Position numbers and translations under genes: made by a program. From Sporobacter sp963677825 (GTDB lineage: Bacteria; Bacillota; Clostridia; Oscillospirales; Oscillospiraceae), in the NCBI GenBank assembly GCA_963677825.2, contig CAXXEF010000001.1:2294001-2358000 (forward strand): a stretch of 64,000 bases of DNA. The letters are read 5' to 3'. The notes below the pieces were generated by a model that saw only the letters and a list, made by a program, of their open reading frames with translations, was not told the DNA's origin and searched no databases. The first letter of the stretch is position 1. Each line of letters opens with the position of its first letter. Shown piece by piece: positions 7,489 to 16,285 of the stretch.

Positions 7489-8622
7489 TCAGTCTAGATA
7501 GACGCGCGGGACACGCGGGGAGACGGCGCATAAAAGCTCGTAGGGAATCGTATCGGCGGCTGACGCGAGTTCTTCGACGGGGATGAACGCGTTGCCGTCG
7601 CGCCCGAAAACGGTGACCTTGTCGCCCGGCTGTGCGTCGGGGATGGCGGTAACGTCGATCAGGCACATATCCATGCAGATGCGCCCGACTTGTCTGGCGC
7701 GCTGCCCGCGTACGAGCATATCGATCTTACCCGACAGCGCCCGGTGCAATCCGTCGGCATAGCCGATCGTCACGACGGCTAAACGCTGGCGCTCGGGAAC
7801 CGTGTACGTGCGCCCGTAGCTGATGGTATCGCCCGGCTCGTAGGTCTTGACCTGTGCGATGCGCGTTTTGAGCGCCATCGCCGGACGAAGCGCCAGCCCG
7901 TGTGTATCGTCTTCGGTGTAGCAGCCGTAGAGCGGCAGCCCGGGTCGAACCATGTCGGAATAAGTCCAATCATAGTTTATCATCGCGCCGCCGTTGGCGC
8001 AATGTTTAATTTCGAATTGCATACCGGCGCTTTTTTCCAGTTTGTCGACAAGCGCTGTAAACTGTGCGTATTGCGTCTCGGTAAACGGATCCCCGCAGCA
8101 GTCGGCAACAGGGAAATGTGTGAAAATACCTTCGAAATCAAGATTCGGCAGGCGCAGCACATGCATTAAGTCATCGTACGGATCACGTCCTCGCCCGGCC
8201 GTAAAACCGAGCCGCCCCATGCCGGTGTCGATTTTCAAGTGTACCTTAAGCGATTGCCCGAGCGACGATGCCGCACGCGAAAAGCCCTCGGCCATCTCGG
8301 CGGAGTAGATCGTTTGCGTAAAGTTGTTCGCGATCAGCTCGTCCGTCAAGCGCTCGGGAGTGTAGCCCATAATGAGGATCGGCAGACCGATCCCGTTATC
8401 GCGCAGCGTATACGCCTCATCGATGCACGCAACGCCGAGGTAGTCGCAGCCGAGCCGCTCAAGCAGCGGCGCGACGGTCAGCGCGCCATGGCCGTAGGCG
8501 TCGGCTTTGACGATGCCGAGAAAGCGCGTACCGGGTTTCAGCCGCGCTTTCATTTGTTTAAAATTGTGTTCAATATTGCCTAGGCTGACTTCTGCCCACG
8601 TTCTCATTTGCAGGGTGCTCAT
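7489..8622 (-). CDS. alr: Alanine racemase
   Basis: PLP enzyme that makes D-alanine for peptidoglycan. The 377-residue length is standard. Lys39 in GIVKADAYGHG binds PLP; the second catalytic base Tyr is in ISYGRTYT. VRPGLPLYG and the C-terminal ISPRVPR-like ending (VSPRVPRVYLD) are as in the family. ATG 8622 has AAAGGAA 9 bases upstream. The order nnr-lipoprotein-alr-ndoA matches the Bacillus ydcC-alr-ndoA neighbourhood. Confidence 0.97.
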   Translation of the reverse strand: MSTLQMRTWAEVSLGNIEHNFKQMKARLKPGTRFLGIVKADAYGHGALTVAPLLERLGCDYLGVACIDEAYTLRDNGIGLPILIMGYTPERLTDELIANNFTQTIYSAEMAEGFSRAASSLGQSLKVHLKIDTGMGRLGFTAGRGRDPYDDLMHVLRLPNLDFEGIFTHFPVADCCGDPFTETQYAQFTALVDKLEKSAGMQFEIKHCANGGAMINYDWTYSDMVRPGLPLYGCYTEDDTHGLALRPAMALKTRIAQVKTYEPGDTISYGRTYTVPERQRLAVVTIGYADGLHRALSGKIDMLVRGQRARQVGRICMDMCLIDVTAIPDAQPGDKVTVFGRDGNAFIPVEELASAADTIPYELLCAVSPRVPRVYLD

Positions 8623-8643
8623 GCATTAGTATTCCTTTACTGA

Positions 8644-9222
8644 TTAATCGATGGTGACGTTTTCAAACCGGCACATGACGACCATGCGCGATTCGTCGTA
8701 AAGCTCGGCACGGACAGGCAGGTGCGTTTTGGTGTCAAACCACGTGCGCGCGGCAACATTTTCGGTAACCGGCGTGGTGACAGCGAGCGTATCGTACCCG
8801 TCCAGCTTCTCAAAGCTAGTGCCCGAGATGTAGCCGCTCTGCCAGTGGCTGAGCAGTACCGGTACGGCTTCGGCAGGGGAGAGGCCGTCGCCGGTGACGG
8901 CGCCTGTATCGAGCACCGCGCCGTCGAATTCAAGCGTGCCGCCGGAGACGGAAACGGTCGCCTTGAGCCCGGCGACGGGCGCAGGGGCGGTGACGGTCAG
9001 TGTGCCGGTGTCCATACCGCCCTCGTAGTCGACGGCGAAAAGGTACGCGTTCACGCCGTAGTCCGCGGTAATCTCGATCGACATTGCTACGCTTGTCGCT
9101 TCAAGCAGCTTTGCGCGGATGTCGAGCGCAAGTTCCTTACCGGCGTCGGCGCTGTGGCAGGCGGTCAGCAGTAAAAGCGCGCCGACGGTTATCATTTGTG
9201 CAAGTGCCTTGATACGCTTCAA
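8644..9222 (-). CDS. Lipoprotein in the YdcC position
   Basis: A 192-residue lipoprotein: signal peptide MKRIKALAQMITVGALLLL followed by the lipobox LLTAC with Cys22. The mature part is beta-rich (GTLTVTAPAPVAG, TLAVTTP, WFDTKTHLPVRAELYD). That last stretch, with a residue pattern D-x-x-T-x-x-P near the C-terminus, is seen in LolA-like carrier folds, as in YdcC, which occupies the same place before alr in Bacillus. It would sit on the outer face of the membrane. The start ATG overlaps no other gene, and alr follows after 21 bases. Confidence 0.75.
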   Translation of the reverse strand: MKRIKALAQMITVGALLLLTACHSADAGKELALDIRAKLLEATSVAMSIEITADYGVNAYLFAVDYEGGMDTGTLTVTAPAPVAGLKATVSVSGGTLEFDGAVLDTGAVTGDGLSPAEAVPVLLSHWQSGYISGTSFEKLDGYDTLAVTTPVTENVAARTWFDTKTHLPVRAELYDESRMVVMCRFENVTID

Positions 9223-9245
9223 ATTGCACTCACCTCATTGTTTGG

Positions 9246-10766
9246 TTAGGGGTCGATGACGGATTTAAATGCTTCAGGCAGACCGGCGATCACGTCTGAC
9301 GCGGTGACCGAATAGTCGCCGAGGGCTTCGGCGCATCGGTCGCCGGACAGTCCGTGCAGGTAGACGGCAGCCAGCACCGCATCTTTGATCGGAAATTTCT
9401 GCCCGACGAGTGCGGTGATGATGCCCGCCAGCACGTCGCCGGTGCCGCCCTTGGCGAGCGCGGGCCCGCCCGTCGTGTTGAGGTAAACCGATCCGTCCGG
9501 CAGCGCCGTGACGGTGCGGTGTCCCTTTAAAACGAGCACGCACTGACGGCGTACGGCGAACTGCCGCGCACCTTCGATGCGCCCGCCCGACGTGTCGCCG
9601 CCGAGCCGGCGGAACTCGCCGGGGTGCGGTGTCAGGATTAACGGACAGGCCGCCTCGTCCAATATATCTATATTCCCGGAAAGCGCGTTTATGCCGTCCG
9701 CATCGAGTATGACGGGAATCGCCGCATTCTTGATGACGGCTTCAACGACGGCGGTGACGCCGTCCGACCGGCCGAGACCGGGCCCGACGAGGCAGACGTC
9801 GGCTGTTTCCAGCCGCATCAGAACGGCGTCGGCGGCGTCTTGCCCAAGCAGGCCGAGCGGCGACGCGGGCAGCGGGAAAACCATTTCCTCGTCGCACTTG
9901 ACGGCGGCGATCTGGTAAATCGATTCCGGCACACCGAGCGCAACGAGCCCCGCACCGGCGGCCGACGCCGCGCGTGCGGACAGCACCGGCGCGCCTGTAT
10001 AGCCGACGGCACCCGCGACGATGACGACGCGACCGAAATCGCCCTTGTGCGCGTCGCGTCTGCGGCGCGGCAGAATGATGTCACCGTCCGTGACGGCGTA
10101 ACTGTCTGATTTGGTGTCGGCAATAATATCGGCAGGCAGACCGATGTCAACGACGCGCACGTCACCGGCGCAGACGCTGCCGGGATCGGAGACGAGCCCC
10201 GGCTTTGCGCTCGAAAACGTGACGGTTACGTCGGCGCGGACAGCGTCACCGAGAATGAGACCCGTGTCGGCGTCAACGCCGCTGGGGATGTCGGCGGAGA
10301 CGACGCGGGCGGCAGACGCGTTGATCAGACGCACGGCGTCCAGCGCGTCGCCGCGGATCGGGGCATTTAGTCCGACGCCGAACAGCGCGTCGATGATCAA
10401 GCCGCAGTTGTTTGCGGCGTACTCGGCCTCGCTGCCGTCGGAGAAGTCCTCGAGGGTGCCGCCAAGCTCATCCAGACGGCGAACCATTTCACGCGCGTCC
10501 GGCGTCATTTTGTCACGCGAGCCGACGAGAAATACGCGCACCGTCACGCGATGCCGCAGGAGATACGCCGCGGCGGCAATCCCGTCGCCGCCGTTGTTGC
10601 CCGTGCCGCAAAAGACGACGACGGGCGCGCCGTCGTCCAGTAGACTGAGTGCCGTCTGCGCGACGTGTGCGGCGGCGTTTGTCATCAGGAGCGTTGAAGG
10701 GATGCCAAGCACGTCGATGGCGTAACGGTCTAGTTGGCGCATTTGTGATGCAGTAAGCAGTTTCAC
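9246..10766 (-). CDS. nnr: Bifunctional NAD(P)HX epimerase/dehydratase
   Basis: Repairs hydrated NADH and NADPH. The N-terminal half is the epimerase domain (NnrE/YjeF-N: VVFCGTGNNGGDGIAAA, DALFGVGLN, DIPSGVDADTG). The C-terminal half is the ATP/ADP-dependent dehydratase (NnrD: HKGDFGRVVIVAG, LTPHPGEFRRL, VLKGHRT, GTGDVLAGIITAL). The 506-residue length is normal for the fusion. I use GTG 10766 because GGGAGGG is upstream and the family begins with KLLTASQMRQLD; the first in-frame start at 10805 precedes it. Driven by a strong promoter at 10811-10839. Confidence 0.94.
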   Translation of the reverse strand: MKLLTASQMRQLDRYAIDVLGIPSTLLMTNAAAHVAQTALSLLDDGAPVVVFCGTGNNGGDGIAAAAYLLRHRVTVRVFLVGSRDKMTPDAREMVRRLDELGGTLEDFSDGSEAEYAANNCGLIIDALFGVGLNAPIRGDALDAVRLINASAARVVSADIPSGVDADTGLILGDAVRADVTVTFSSAKPGLVSDPGSVCAGDVRVVDIGLPADIIADTKSDSYAVTDGDIILPRRRRDAHKGDFGRVVIVAGAVGYTGAPVLSARAASAAGAGLVALGVPESIYQIAAVKCDEEMVFPLPASPLGLLGQDAADAVLMRLETADVCLVGPGLGRSDGVTAVVEAVIKNAAIPVILDADGINALSGNIDILDEAACPLILTPHPGEFRRLGGDTSGGRIEGARQFAVRRQCVLVLKGHRTVTALPDGSVYLNTTGGPALAKGGTGDVLAGIITALVGQKFPIKDAVLAAVYLHGLSGDRCAEALGDYSVTASDVIAGLPEAFKSVIDP

Positions 10767-10810
10767 AGCGGCATCCCTCCCTTGTATAAATTGCTTAAAA
10801 ATCACTCATT

Positions 10811-10839
10811 ATTATAATGTACACACTGATTATAGTCAA
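10811..10839 (-). promoter_or_regulatory. Promoter of nnr
   Basis: Minus strand TTGACT (10839-10834), 17 bases, TATAAT (10816-10811). Near-consensus, 45 bases upstream of the GTG start. Confidence 0.8.
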
Positions 10840-10889
10840 TTTATTGTTGCCATCCGGCGTATAATATGATATATATGTAAATTATAATA

Positions 10890-11120
10890 AAAACGGCTAT
10901 GATCGGGAAAATAGTGATGACCGCACGCCAAAGAGAGGGGCAGCCACCGGCTGAAAGCGCCCTGCGTGACATGTCGCTTGGTTCGCCCGTGAGCTCCGGC
11001 TAATCCCCGGCGGTTTGTCCCGTTACAGACAGCATGAGCGCAGCCGCGCCGCGGCTGAACTTGGGTGGTACCGCGGAAGCATGTCTTTCGTCCCAACAGT
11101 GGGGCGGAGGGCATTTTTGT
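10890..11120 (+). promoter_or_regulatory. T-box leader of pheS-pheT
   Basis: The leader contains the T-box signature GGGTGGTACCGCG at about 11063-11075, which pairs with the uncharged tRNA acceptor end. It is followed by a terminator hairpin (GTCTTTCGTCCC/GGGGCGGAGGGC, then TTTTT, 11082-11118). Upstream, 10890-11050 has the paired segments and AGAG stretch expected of stem I. A TTC triplet near 10983 is a candidate phenylalanine specifier codon. Uncharged tRNA-Phe would stabilise the antiterminator and switch on pheST. Confidence 0.93.
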
Positions 11121-11155
11121 TTGTCATCCATCGATGATTTTAGGGAGTTGGTATT

Positions 11156-12181
11156 ATGAAAGAACAACTGGAACAGCTGAAAAACTCGGCGCTGGCGATT
11201 TTAGAAAAAGCCGCCGACCGTGTGACGCTCGAGGACGCACGCATCAAGTATCTGGGCAAAAAGGGCGAGCTGACGGCCATCCTCAAGCAGATGGGCGGCC
11301 TGAGTGCCGACGAGCGGCCGGTCATCGGTCAGCTGGCCAATCAAATCCGCGCCGATCTTGAAGCGGCGATCGAGCACCGCGCCGCCGACATTGCCGCGCG
11401 CGAGCTGACGGCGCGCCTTGAGCGCGAGGCGCTCGACGTGACGATTCCCGGCACGCCGGTACCTGTCGGGCATAAACATCCGATGACGATCGTGCTCGAC
11501 GAGGCTAAAGACATCTTCGTCGGCATGGGCTTTTCGATCGCCGAGGGGCCGGAGATCGAGCTGTCGGTCTACGATTTCGACAAGCTGAATATCCCGGTCG
11601 GCCATACGGTACGCGAGTGGCAGGACACGTTTTATATTACCGAGGACGAAACGGTGCATCTGCGCTGTCAGACGTCGCCGGTGCAGGTGCGCGTGATGGA
11701 GACGCAGGCGCCGCCGCTCCGCATCGTGTCACCCGGCCGCGTTTATCGTAAAGACGAGATCGACTCAACGCATTCGCCGATGTTCCATCAGATTGAGGGC
11801 CTCGTCGTCGATAAGGGTATCACGATGGGCGACTTGAAGGGTACGCTCAACGCGCTCGTTCGTAAGCTCTACGGCGCCGAGACGGCGACGCGCTTCCGTC
11901 CGCATCATTTTCCGTTCACGGAGCCGTCCTGCGAGGTTGACGTGCAGTGCTTTATGTGCGGCGGCACGGGCTGCCGCGTGTGCAAGGGCGAGGGCTGGAT
12001 CGAGCTATTAGGCGCCGGTATGGTGCACCCTAAGGTGCTTTCCGGCTGTGGCATCGACCCGGAGGTGTACTCTGGTTTTGCATTCGGCATCGGGCTCGAT
12101 CGTATGACGATGCTGCGCTACAGCATCGACGATCTGCGGTTGCTATTTGAAAACGACATGCGCTTCTTAGCGCAATTTTAA
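11156..12181 (+). CDS. pheS: Phenylalanyl-tRNA synthetase alpha subunit
   Basis: Catalytic subunit of the heterotetrameric class II synthetase. The 341-residue protein has an N-terminal coiled-coil arm (residues 1-85, charged Leu/Glu/Lys), then motif 2 RVYRKDEIDSTHSPMFHQ with its family-typical histidines, and motif 3 GFAFGIGLDRMTML. A Cys-rich stretch (CFMCGGTGCRVCKGEGW) is present as in other bacterial PheS. It sits 36 bases after the T-box terminator, and pheT follows after 15 bases. Confidence 0.98.
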   Translation: MKEQLEQLKNSALAILEKAADRVTLEDARIKYLGKKGELTAILKQMGGLSADERPVIGQLANQIRADLEAAIEHRAADIAARELTARLEREALDVTIPGTPVPVGHKHPMTIVLDEAKDIFVGMGFSIAEGPEIELSVYDFDKLNIPVGHTVREWQDTFYITEDETVHLRCQTSPVQVRVMETQAPPLRIVSPGRVYRKDEIDSTHSPMFHQIEGLVVDKGITMGDLKGTLNALVRKLYGAETATRFRPHHFPFTEPSCEVDVQCFMCGGTGCRVCKGEGWIELLGAGMVHPKVLSGCGIDPEVYSGFAFGIGLDRMTMLRYSIDDLRLLFENDMRFLAQF

Positions 12182-12196
12182 GGAGGCGATGCAATC

Positions 12197-14566
12197 ATGA
12201 ATCTTTCACGTAAATGGCTGGGTGATTATACGGCGATCGACGCGTCGCCGGAAGAATACGCCGAAAAAATGACGATGTCCGGCTCCAAGGTCGAGATGAC
12301 GCACGAGCCGGGTGCCGAGTTTAAAAAAGTCGTCGTCGGGCGCGTTGCTGAAATTGAGCGGCATCCCGACTCCGATCACCTGTGGGTCTGTCAGGTCGAC
12401 GTCGGCGCAGACGCGCCGGTGCAGATCGTTACGGGCGCGCAAAACGTCAGTCAGGGCGACTGGGTTCCCGTCGCGCTGCATAAGTCGCGCCTGCCGGGCG
12501 GTAAAAAGATCGAAAAGGGCAAGCTGCGAGGCCTTGTGTCCAACGGGATGCTCTGCTCCATCGCGGAGCTTGCGCTTGACACGCACGACTGCCCCGGTGC
12601 GGTCGAAGACGGCATCTATATCCTCGATGACGAAAACCTCACGCCCGGGCAGGACATTCAGTCCGTCATCGGTGCGGACGACAGTATCGTCGAGTTCGAG
12701 ATCACCAACAACAGGCCGGACTGCTTGTCGGTCATTGGTCTGGCGCGCGAGAGCGCCGTCACGTTCGGCACCGAGCTGACGATCCCGACGCCGAGCGTCA
12801 AGGGCGGTGCGGGCAACATCGGCGAGCATCTTACCGTCGAAATTGACGACGCGGCGCTGTGCCCGCGCTACACGGCGCGGATGGTGAAAAACATCAAAAT
12901 CGAACCGGCGCCCAAGTGGATGCGCCAACGGCTTCGCGCCGCGGGCGTGCGTCCGATCAACAATATCGTGGACATCACCAACTACGTCATGCTCGAGTAT
13001 GGCCAGCCGATGCACGCGTTCGATTATGCCTGTCTGGACGGCGGCAAGATTGTCGTGCGCACGGCCAAAGAAGGCGAAACCATCCACACGCTCGACGGCA
13101 CGCCGCGCGGCCTGAAAACCGACATGCTTGTTATCGCGGACGCCGTGAAACCGGTCGGCGTCGCGGGCGTTATGGGCGGCGAAAACAGCGAAATCACAGA
13201 AGCGACGACGTTCGCTGTGTTCGAGTCGGCCAATTTCAACGGTACGTCCATCCGAAAGACGGCGATGGCCCTGGGCATGCGCACGGACGCGTCTTCCCGG
13301 TTTGAAAAGGGGCTTGACCCCGAAAACACGCGCGCCGCTGTCGACCGTGCATGCGAGCTCGTCGAGCTGCTCGGCGCCGGTGAGGTGTTCGACGGCGTTA
13401 TCGACGTGACGGCGCAGCCGTTCGTACCGCGCACGCTTGCGCTTGAGCCGGCGAAAATCAACCGTCTGCTCGGCACCGAAATCACGACGGCGTTTATGGT
13501 CAAAACACTTACCGCGCTCGGTTTCACCGTCGACGGCGAGACGGTCACAGTGCCGTCGTGGCGGTCGGATATCGAGCACTATTCGGATCTTGCCGAGGAG
13601 GTCGCGCGGTTTTACGGCTACAACGTCATTGAGCCGACGATGTTCGGTGGCGCGGCAGATGGCGGCTACACGGCGCGTCAGGCGCTCGAGCGCCATGTCG
13701 GCTATCTGATACGTGGCATGGGCTACTCCGAAATCTATACCTATTCGTTCATCAGCCCGTCGGCGTATGATAAGATCGCGCTCGGCAGCGATTCGCCGCT
13801 GCGTCAGTCGACGGTGATTCTCAATCCGCTCGGCGAGGATACGAGCATCATGCGCACAACAAGCCTGCCGTCGATGCTTGACACACTCGCGCGCAATCAA
13901 AGCTACCGCAACAAATCCGTCCGGCTTTATGAAATGGCCAAAGTTTACCGGCCGACGAGCGAGCAATTGCCGGACGAGCGGCTCGTACTGACGCTCGGCG
14001 CGTACGGCGATGTCGACTTCTTTGCGCTCAAGGGCGCTGTCGAAGCGCTGTTTTTACAGATGCGCGTTGAGGGCATCCGCTTTGAAGCCGATACGACGAA
14101 TCCGTCGTATCATCCCGGGCGCTGCGCTGCCGTTTATGCCGGTGAAACGAGAATCGGGACAATCGGCCAGGTGCATCCGACTGTTGCGGGCACGTATGAG
14201 CTGGGCGAGACGTTTACCGCCGAGCTTGATTTTCCGCTCCTGCTCGACGCGCGGGCGGCGGAGCACACGTATACACCGGTGCCGAAGTTTCCGTCCGTCG
14301 CGCGTGACATCGCCGTCGTATGTGACCTTGGCGTCACAGTCGCGGCATTGACCGACGTCATCCGACGCGGCGGCGGCAAGCTTTTACGAGAGGTCGCGCT
14401 GTTTGATATCTATACAGGCGCGCAGGTGCCGCAGGGCAAAAAAAGTGTCGCGTTTTCGCTTAAGCTGCGCGCCGACGACACCACACTGACCGACGAGCAG
14501 GCCGACAAGGCCGTCGCCGATATCCTAGCACTGCTAGATAAGGAGCTCGGCGCAGTCATCCGTTAA
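12197..14566 (+). CDS. pheT: Phenylalanyl-tRNA synthetase beta subunit
   Basis: The 789-residue beta subunit has all family domains in order: an EMAP/tRNA-binding domain (about 40-150, HPDSDHLWVCQVDVG), the B3/B4 editing domain (about 210-400), B5 (about 400-475), the synthetase-like core, and the C-terminal ferredoxin-like anticodon domain (FPSVARDIAVV to the end). Strong AAGGAGG precedes the ATG. The pair is regulated by the upstream T-box. Confidence 0.98.
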   Translation: MNLSRKWLGDYTAIDASPEEYAEKMTMSGSKVEMTHEPGAEFKKVVVGRVAEIERHPDSDHLWVCQVDVGADAPVQIVTGAQNVSQGDWVPVALHKSRLPGGKKIEKGKLRGLVSNGMLCSIAELALDTHDCPGAVEDGIYILDDENLTPGQDIQSVIGADDSIVEFEITNNRPDCLSVIGLARESAVTFGTELTIPTPSVKGGAGNIGEHLTVEIDDAALCPRYTARMVKNIKIEPAPKWMRQRLRAAGVRPINNIVDITNYVMLEYGQPMHAFDYACLDGGKIVVRTAKEGETIHTLDGTPRGLKTDMLVIADAVKPVGVAGVMGGENSEITEATTFAVFESANFNGTSIRKTAMALGMRTDASSRFEKGLDPENTRAAVDRACELVELLGAGEVFDGVIDVTAQPFVPRTLALEPAKINRLLGTEITTAFMVKTLTALGFTVDGETVTVPSWRSDIEHYSDLAEEVARFYGYNVIEPTMFGGAADGGYTARQALERHVGYLIRGMGYSEIYTYSFISPSAYDKIALGSDSPLRQSTVILNPLGEDTSIMRTTSLPSMLDTLARNQSYRNKSVRLYEMAKVYRPTSEQLPDERLVLTLGAYGDVDFFALKGAVEALFLQMRVEGIRFEADTTNPSYHPGRCAAVYAGETRIGTIGQVHPTVAGTYELGETFTAELDFPLLLDARAAEHTYTPVPKFPSVARDIAVVCDLGVTVAALTDVIRRGGGKLLREVALFDIYTGAQVPQGKKSVAFSLKLRADDTTLTDEQADKAVADILALLDKELGAVIR

Positions 14567-14571
14567 ACATC

Positions 14572-14614
14572 ATGCGTGATACGGGGTGGTAAAATGCCGT
14601 CCCGTATCACGCAT
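14572..14614 (+). terminator. Likely terminator after pheT
   Basis: ATGCGTGATACGGG pairs with CCCGTATCACGCAT around a 15-base loop, followed by only TT. A strong hairpin with a weak T tract. Confidence 0.55.
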
Positions 14615-14621
14615 TTAGCCA

Positions 14622-14651
14622 TTGACAAGCAATCGGCGCATGCTGTATAAT
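14622..14651 (+). promoter_or_regulatory. Promoter of tRNA-Thr
   Basis: Consensus TTGACA (14622-14627), 18 bases, consensus TATAAT (14646-14651), 31 bases before the tRNA 5' end. Confidence 0.9.
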
Positions 14652-14682
14652 AGCGTTCGCCTACATAAAAAAATAGCGATTT

Positions 14683-14755
14683 GCTGATATAGCTCAGTTG
14701 GTAGAGCAGCGCATTCGTAATGCGCAGGTCGTCAGTTCGAGTCTGACTATCAGCT
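14683..14755 (+). tRNA. tRNA-Thr (anticodon CGT)
   Basis: Full cloverleaf of 73 bases. The acceptor GCTGATA pairs with TATCAGC, the D-arm is AGCTCAGTTGGTAGAGC, the anticodon stem GCGCA/TGCGC holds loop TTCGTAA, and the T-arm GTCAG/CTGAC holds TTCGAGT. CCA is not encoded. Reads ACG codons. Confidence 0.96.
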
Positions 14756-14758
14756 CTG

Positions 14759-14800
14759 AAAAAGCCCTGTAACCGCAACGGTTACAGGGCTTTTCGTTTT
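14759..14800 (+). terminator. Terminator of tRNA-Thr
   Basis: AAGCCCTGTAACCG/CGGTTACAGGGCTT stem with a CAA loop, then TTTTCGTTTTT. The core CTGTAACCGCAACGGTTAC closely resembles the hairpin after tRNA-Ala at 62603. Confidence 0.9.
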
Positions 14801-14871
14801 TGGGGAGAGGTTCGGAAGAGCTCGTTTTGGCGTTTGTTTGGCCTTTGTTTGCGTAGAAATTTAGATTGTGC

Positions 14872-14922
14872 TACAAGAAATGGGCCGGAAATGCTTTAAG
14901 CATTTCCGGCCCATTTCTTGTA
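14872..14922. repeat. 25-base-pair perfect inverted repeat
   Basis: The left arm (14872-14896) and right arm (14898-14922) are exact reverse complements around a single central T. The arms start TACAAGAAATGGGCC and end AAATGCTT. It lies in a 350-base gene-free stretch between tRNA-Thr and the luxE-like gene. It has no T tract beyond TTGTATTAT, so it is not a typical terminator. The rest of the gap shows only the promoter at 15088. Confidence 0.85.
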
Positions 14923-15087
14923 TTATGCTGTATGTGGCGTTTTCGTTGCGCCTTTTTCTCGGCGATCACGAGATTTCGGCGGCATGCCGAAGTTTATTGA
15001 TGTCTGGGAAATGAAACGCCGATAAGCTTAATAGAAAGAAAGCATCATAACAATTGGGTAAAAACGTAACAAGCGTGGTGGTTCATA

Positions 15088-15116
15088 TTGTGCTTTTCGC
15101 GCCGTTGTAATAGTAT
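15088..15116 (+). promoter_or_regulatory. Possible promoter of luxE-luxC
   Basis: TTGTGC (15088-15093), 17 bases, TAGTAT (15111-15116), about 36 bases before the luxE-like start. Moderate match to consensus. Confidence 0.45.
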
Positions 15117-15151
15117 GGTGCACAGTAGGACTATGATTGGTGGTGAAGGCG

Positions 15152-16285
15152 ATGAACGGCGGCGGAAGGCTTTTTTATCACAGAAAAATATATGACCTGA
15201 CTGGAACGGACGCGCTGTTCGTCCGAGCCGTTACTGAAAATATCAGATGGCATCAGGAACATTGCCCCGCGTATGCCGAAATACTTGCGCGACAGGGATT
15301 CCGGTTGTCGGATGTCAAAACGATTGACGATCTACATATGATACCGCCGATTCCGACACTGTTTCTGAAAAATCATCCGATGTATTCATCCGATCCCAAT
15401 CGTTTGATGTTTAAGTCGACGACATCGGGTACGAGCGGCAAGAAAAGCGAAATGGGGCTCGACTGGCCGTCCGCGCGGCGGGGACTCGGCATGATCATGG
15501 GGACATTTTTCACGCACAAGCTTCTGTCGCTTCGACCGACAAATTACATCGTGCTGGGTTACCAGCTGGCAAGACGCAATAAGATCGGCGCGGCGAAGAC
15601 AGCCTATGCCGTCACGTTTTCGGCGCCGGCAATGCATCGGGAATATGCGTTGAAGGACACCGGCACCGAATACGAGCTCAATCTGGACGGTATTAAGAAG
15701 GCGCTTGTCCGCTATGAAAAGCAGGGACTGCCGGTACGCTTTATGGGCTTTCCGGCTTACTTCATGTTCTTGCTGAAGGCGCTGAATGATTCAGGCATCC
15801 AGCTGAAGCTGAACCCGCATTCGCTGGTGCTGCTTGCGGGCGGGTGGAAGCAGTTTTTTACCGAGCAGGTTGAAAAACCTGTCTTGTATGCCATGGCGCG
15901 AGAGACTTTAGGGCTCGGGGAGGACCGCATCCGGGAGTTTTTCGGTGCCGTTGAGCATCCGATCGCCTATTTTGATTGCCCGAATCACCATTTCCACGTG
16001 CCGGTCTATTCCCGTGTCATCATTCGGGACGGGGACATGAATCCGCTGCCATACGGTGAGCCGGGGCTGCTGAATCTGATCACGCCGATGATGACGAGCA
16101 TGCCGTTTACAAGCGTGATAACGGACGACGTGGCGATCCTGCGTCCCGGTGACGCCTGCGGATGCGGTATTAATACACCGTACTTCGAGGTACTCGGACG
16201 CGCCGGTCTGGCCGATCTTAAGACATGTGCAGCCGGGGCTTCAGAGCTGCTGAACGTCAAGCTGGGAGGCGGTGCGGCACAATGA
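15152..16285 (+). CDS. luxE: LuxE-like acyl-protein synthetase
   Basis: A 377-residue protein of the LuxE acyl-protein synthetase family (adenylate-forming). It activates a fatty acid as acyl-AMP and then holds it as a thioester for the reductase. Features: FYHRKIYDLTG at the N-terminus, the nucleotide-binding motif KSTTSGTSGKKSE near residue 90, LLAGGWK (about 230), FGAVEHPIAYFDCPNHHFHVP, and a C-terminal Cys in LKTCAAGA that is placed like the acyl-carrying cysteine of LuxE. Start uncertain: ATG 15152, or GTG/TTG at 15143, 15140 or 15137. The stop overlaps the luxC start (ATGA), so the two proteins are probably made together. No luciferase genes are near, so the product is not light. Confidence 0.85.
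   Translation: MNGGGRLFYHRKIYDLTGTDALFVRAVTENIRWHQEHCPAYAEILARQGFRLSDVKTIDDLHMIPPIPTLFLKNHPMYSSDPNRLMFKSTTSGTSGKKSEMGLDWPSARRGLGMIMGTFFTHKLLSLRPTNYIVLGYQLARRNKIGAAKTAYAVTFSAPAMHREYALKDTGTEYELNLDGIKKALVRYEKQGLPVRFMGFPAYFMFLLKALNDSGIQLKLNPHSLVLLAGGWKQFFTEQVEKPVLYAMARETLGLGEDRIREFFGAVEHPIAYFDCPNHHFHVPVYSRVIIRDGDMNPLPYGEPGLLNLITPMMTSMPFTSVITDDVAILRPGDACGCGINTPYFEVLGRAGLADLKTCAAGASELLNVKLGGGAAQ

Noticed and set aside
7415..7666. Possible antitoxin gene between alr and ndoA
   Set aside because: The frame mostly overlaps alr in another phase and has an Arg/Pro-rich shadow composition, unlike a ribbon-helix-helix antitoxin.
12206..13966. A 586-codon open frame on the minus strand across pheT
   Set aside because: It lies wholly opposite the well supported pheT and is Arg/His-rich without motifs, as expected for the antisense of GC-rich coding DNA.
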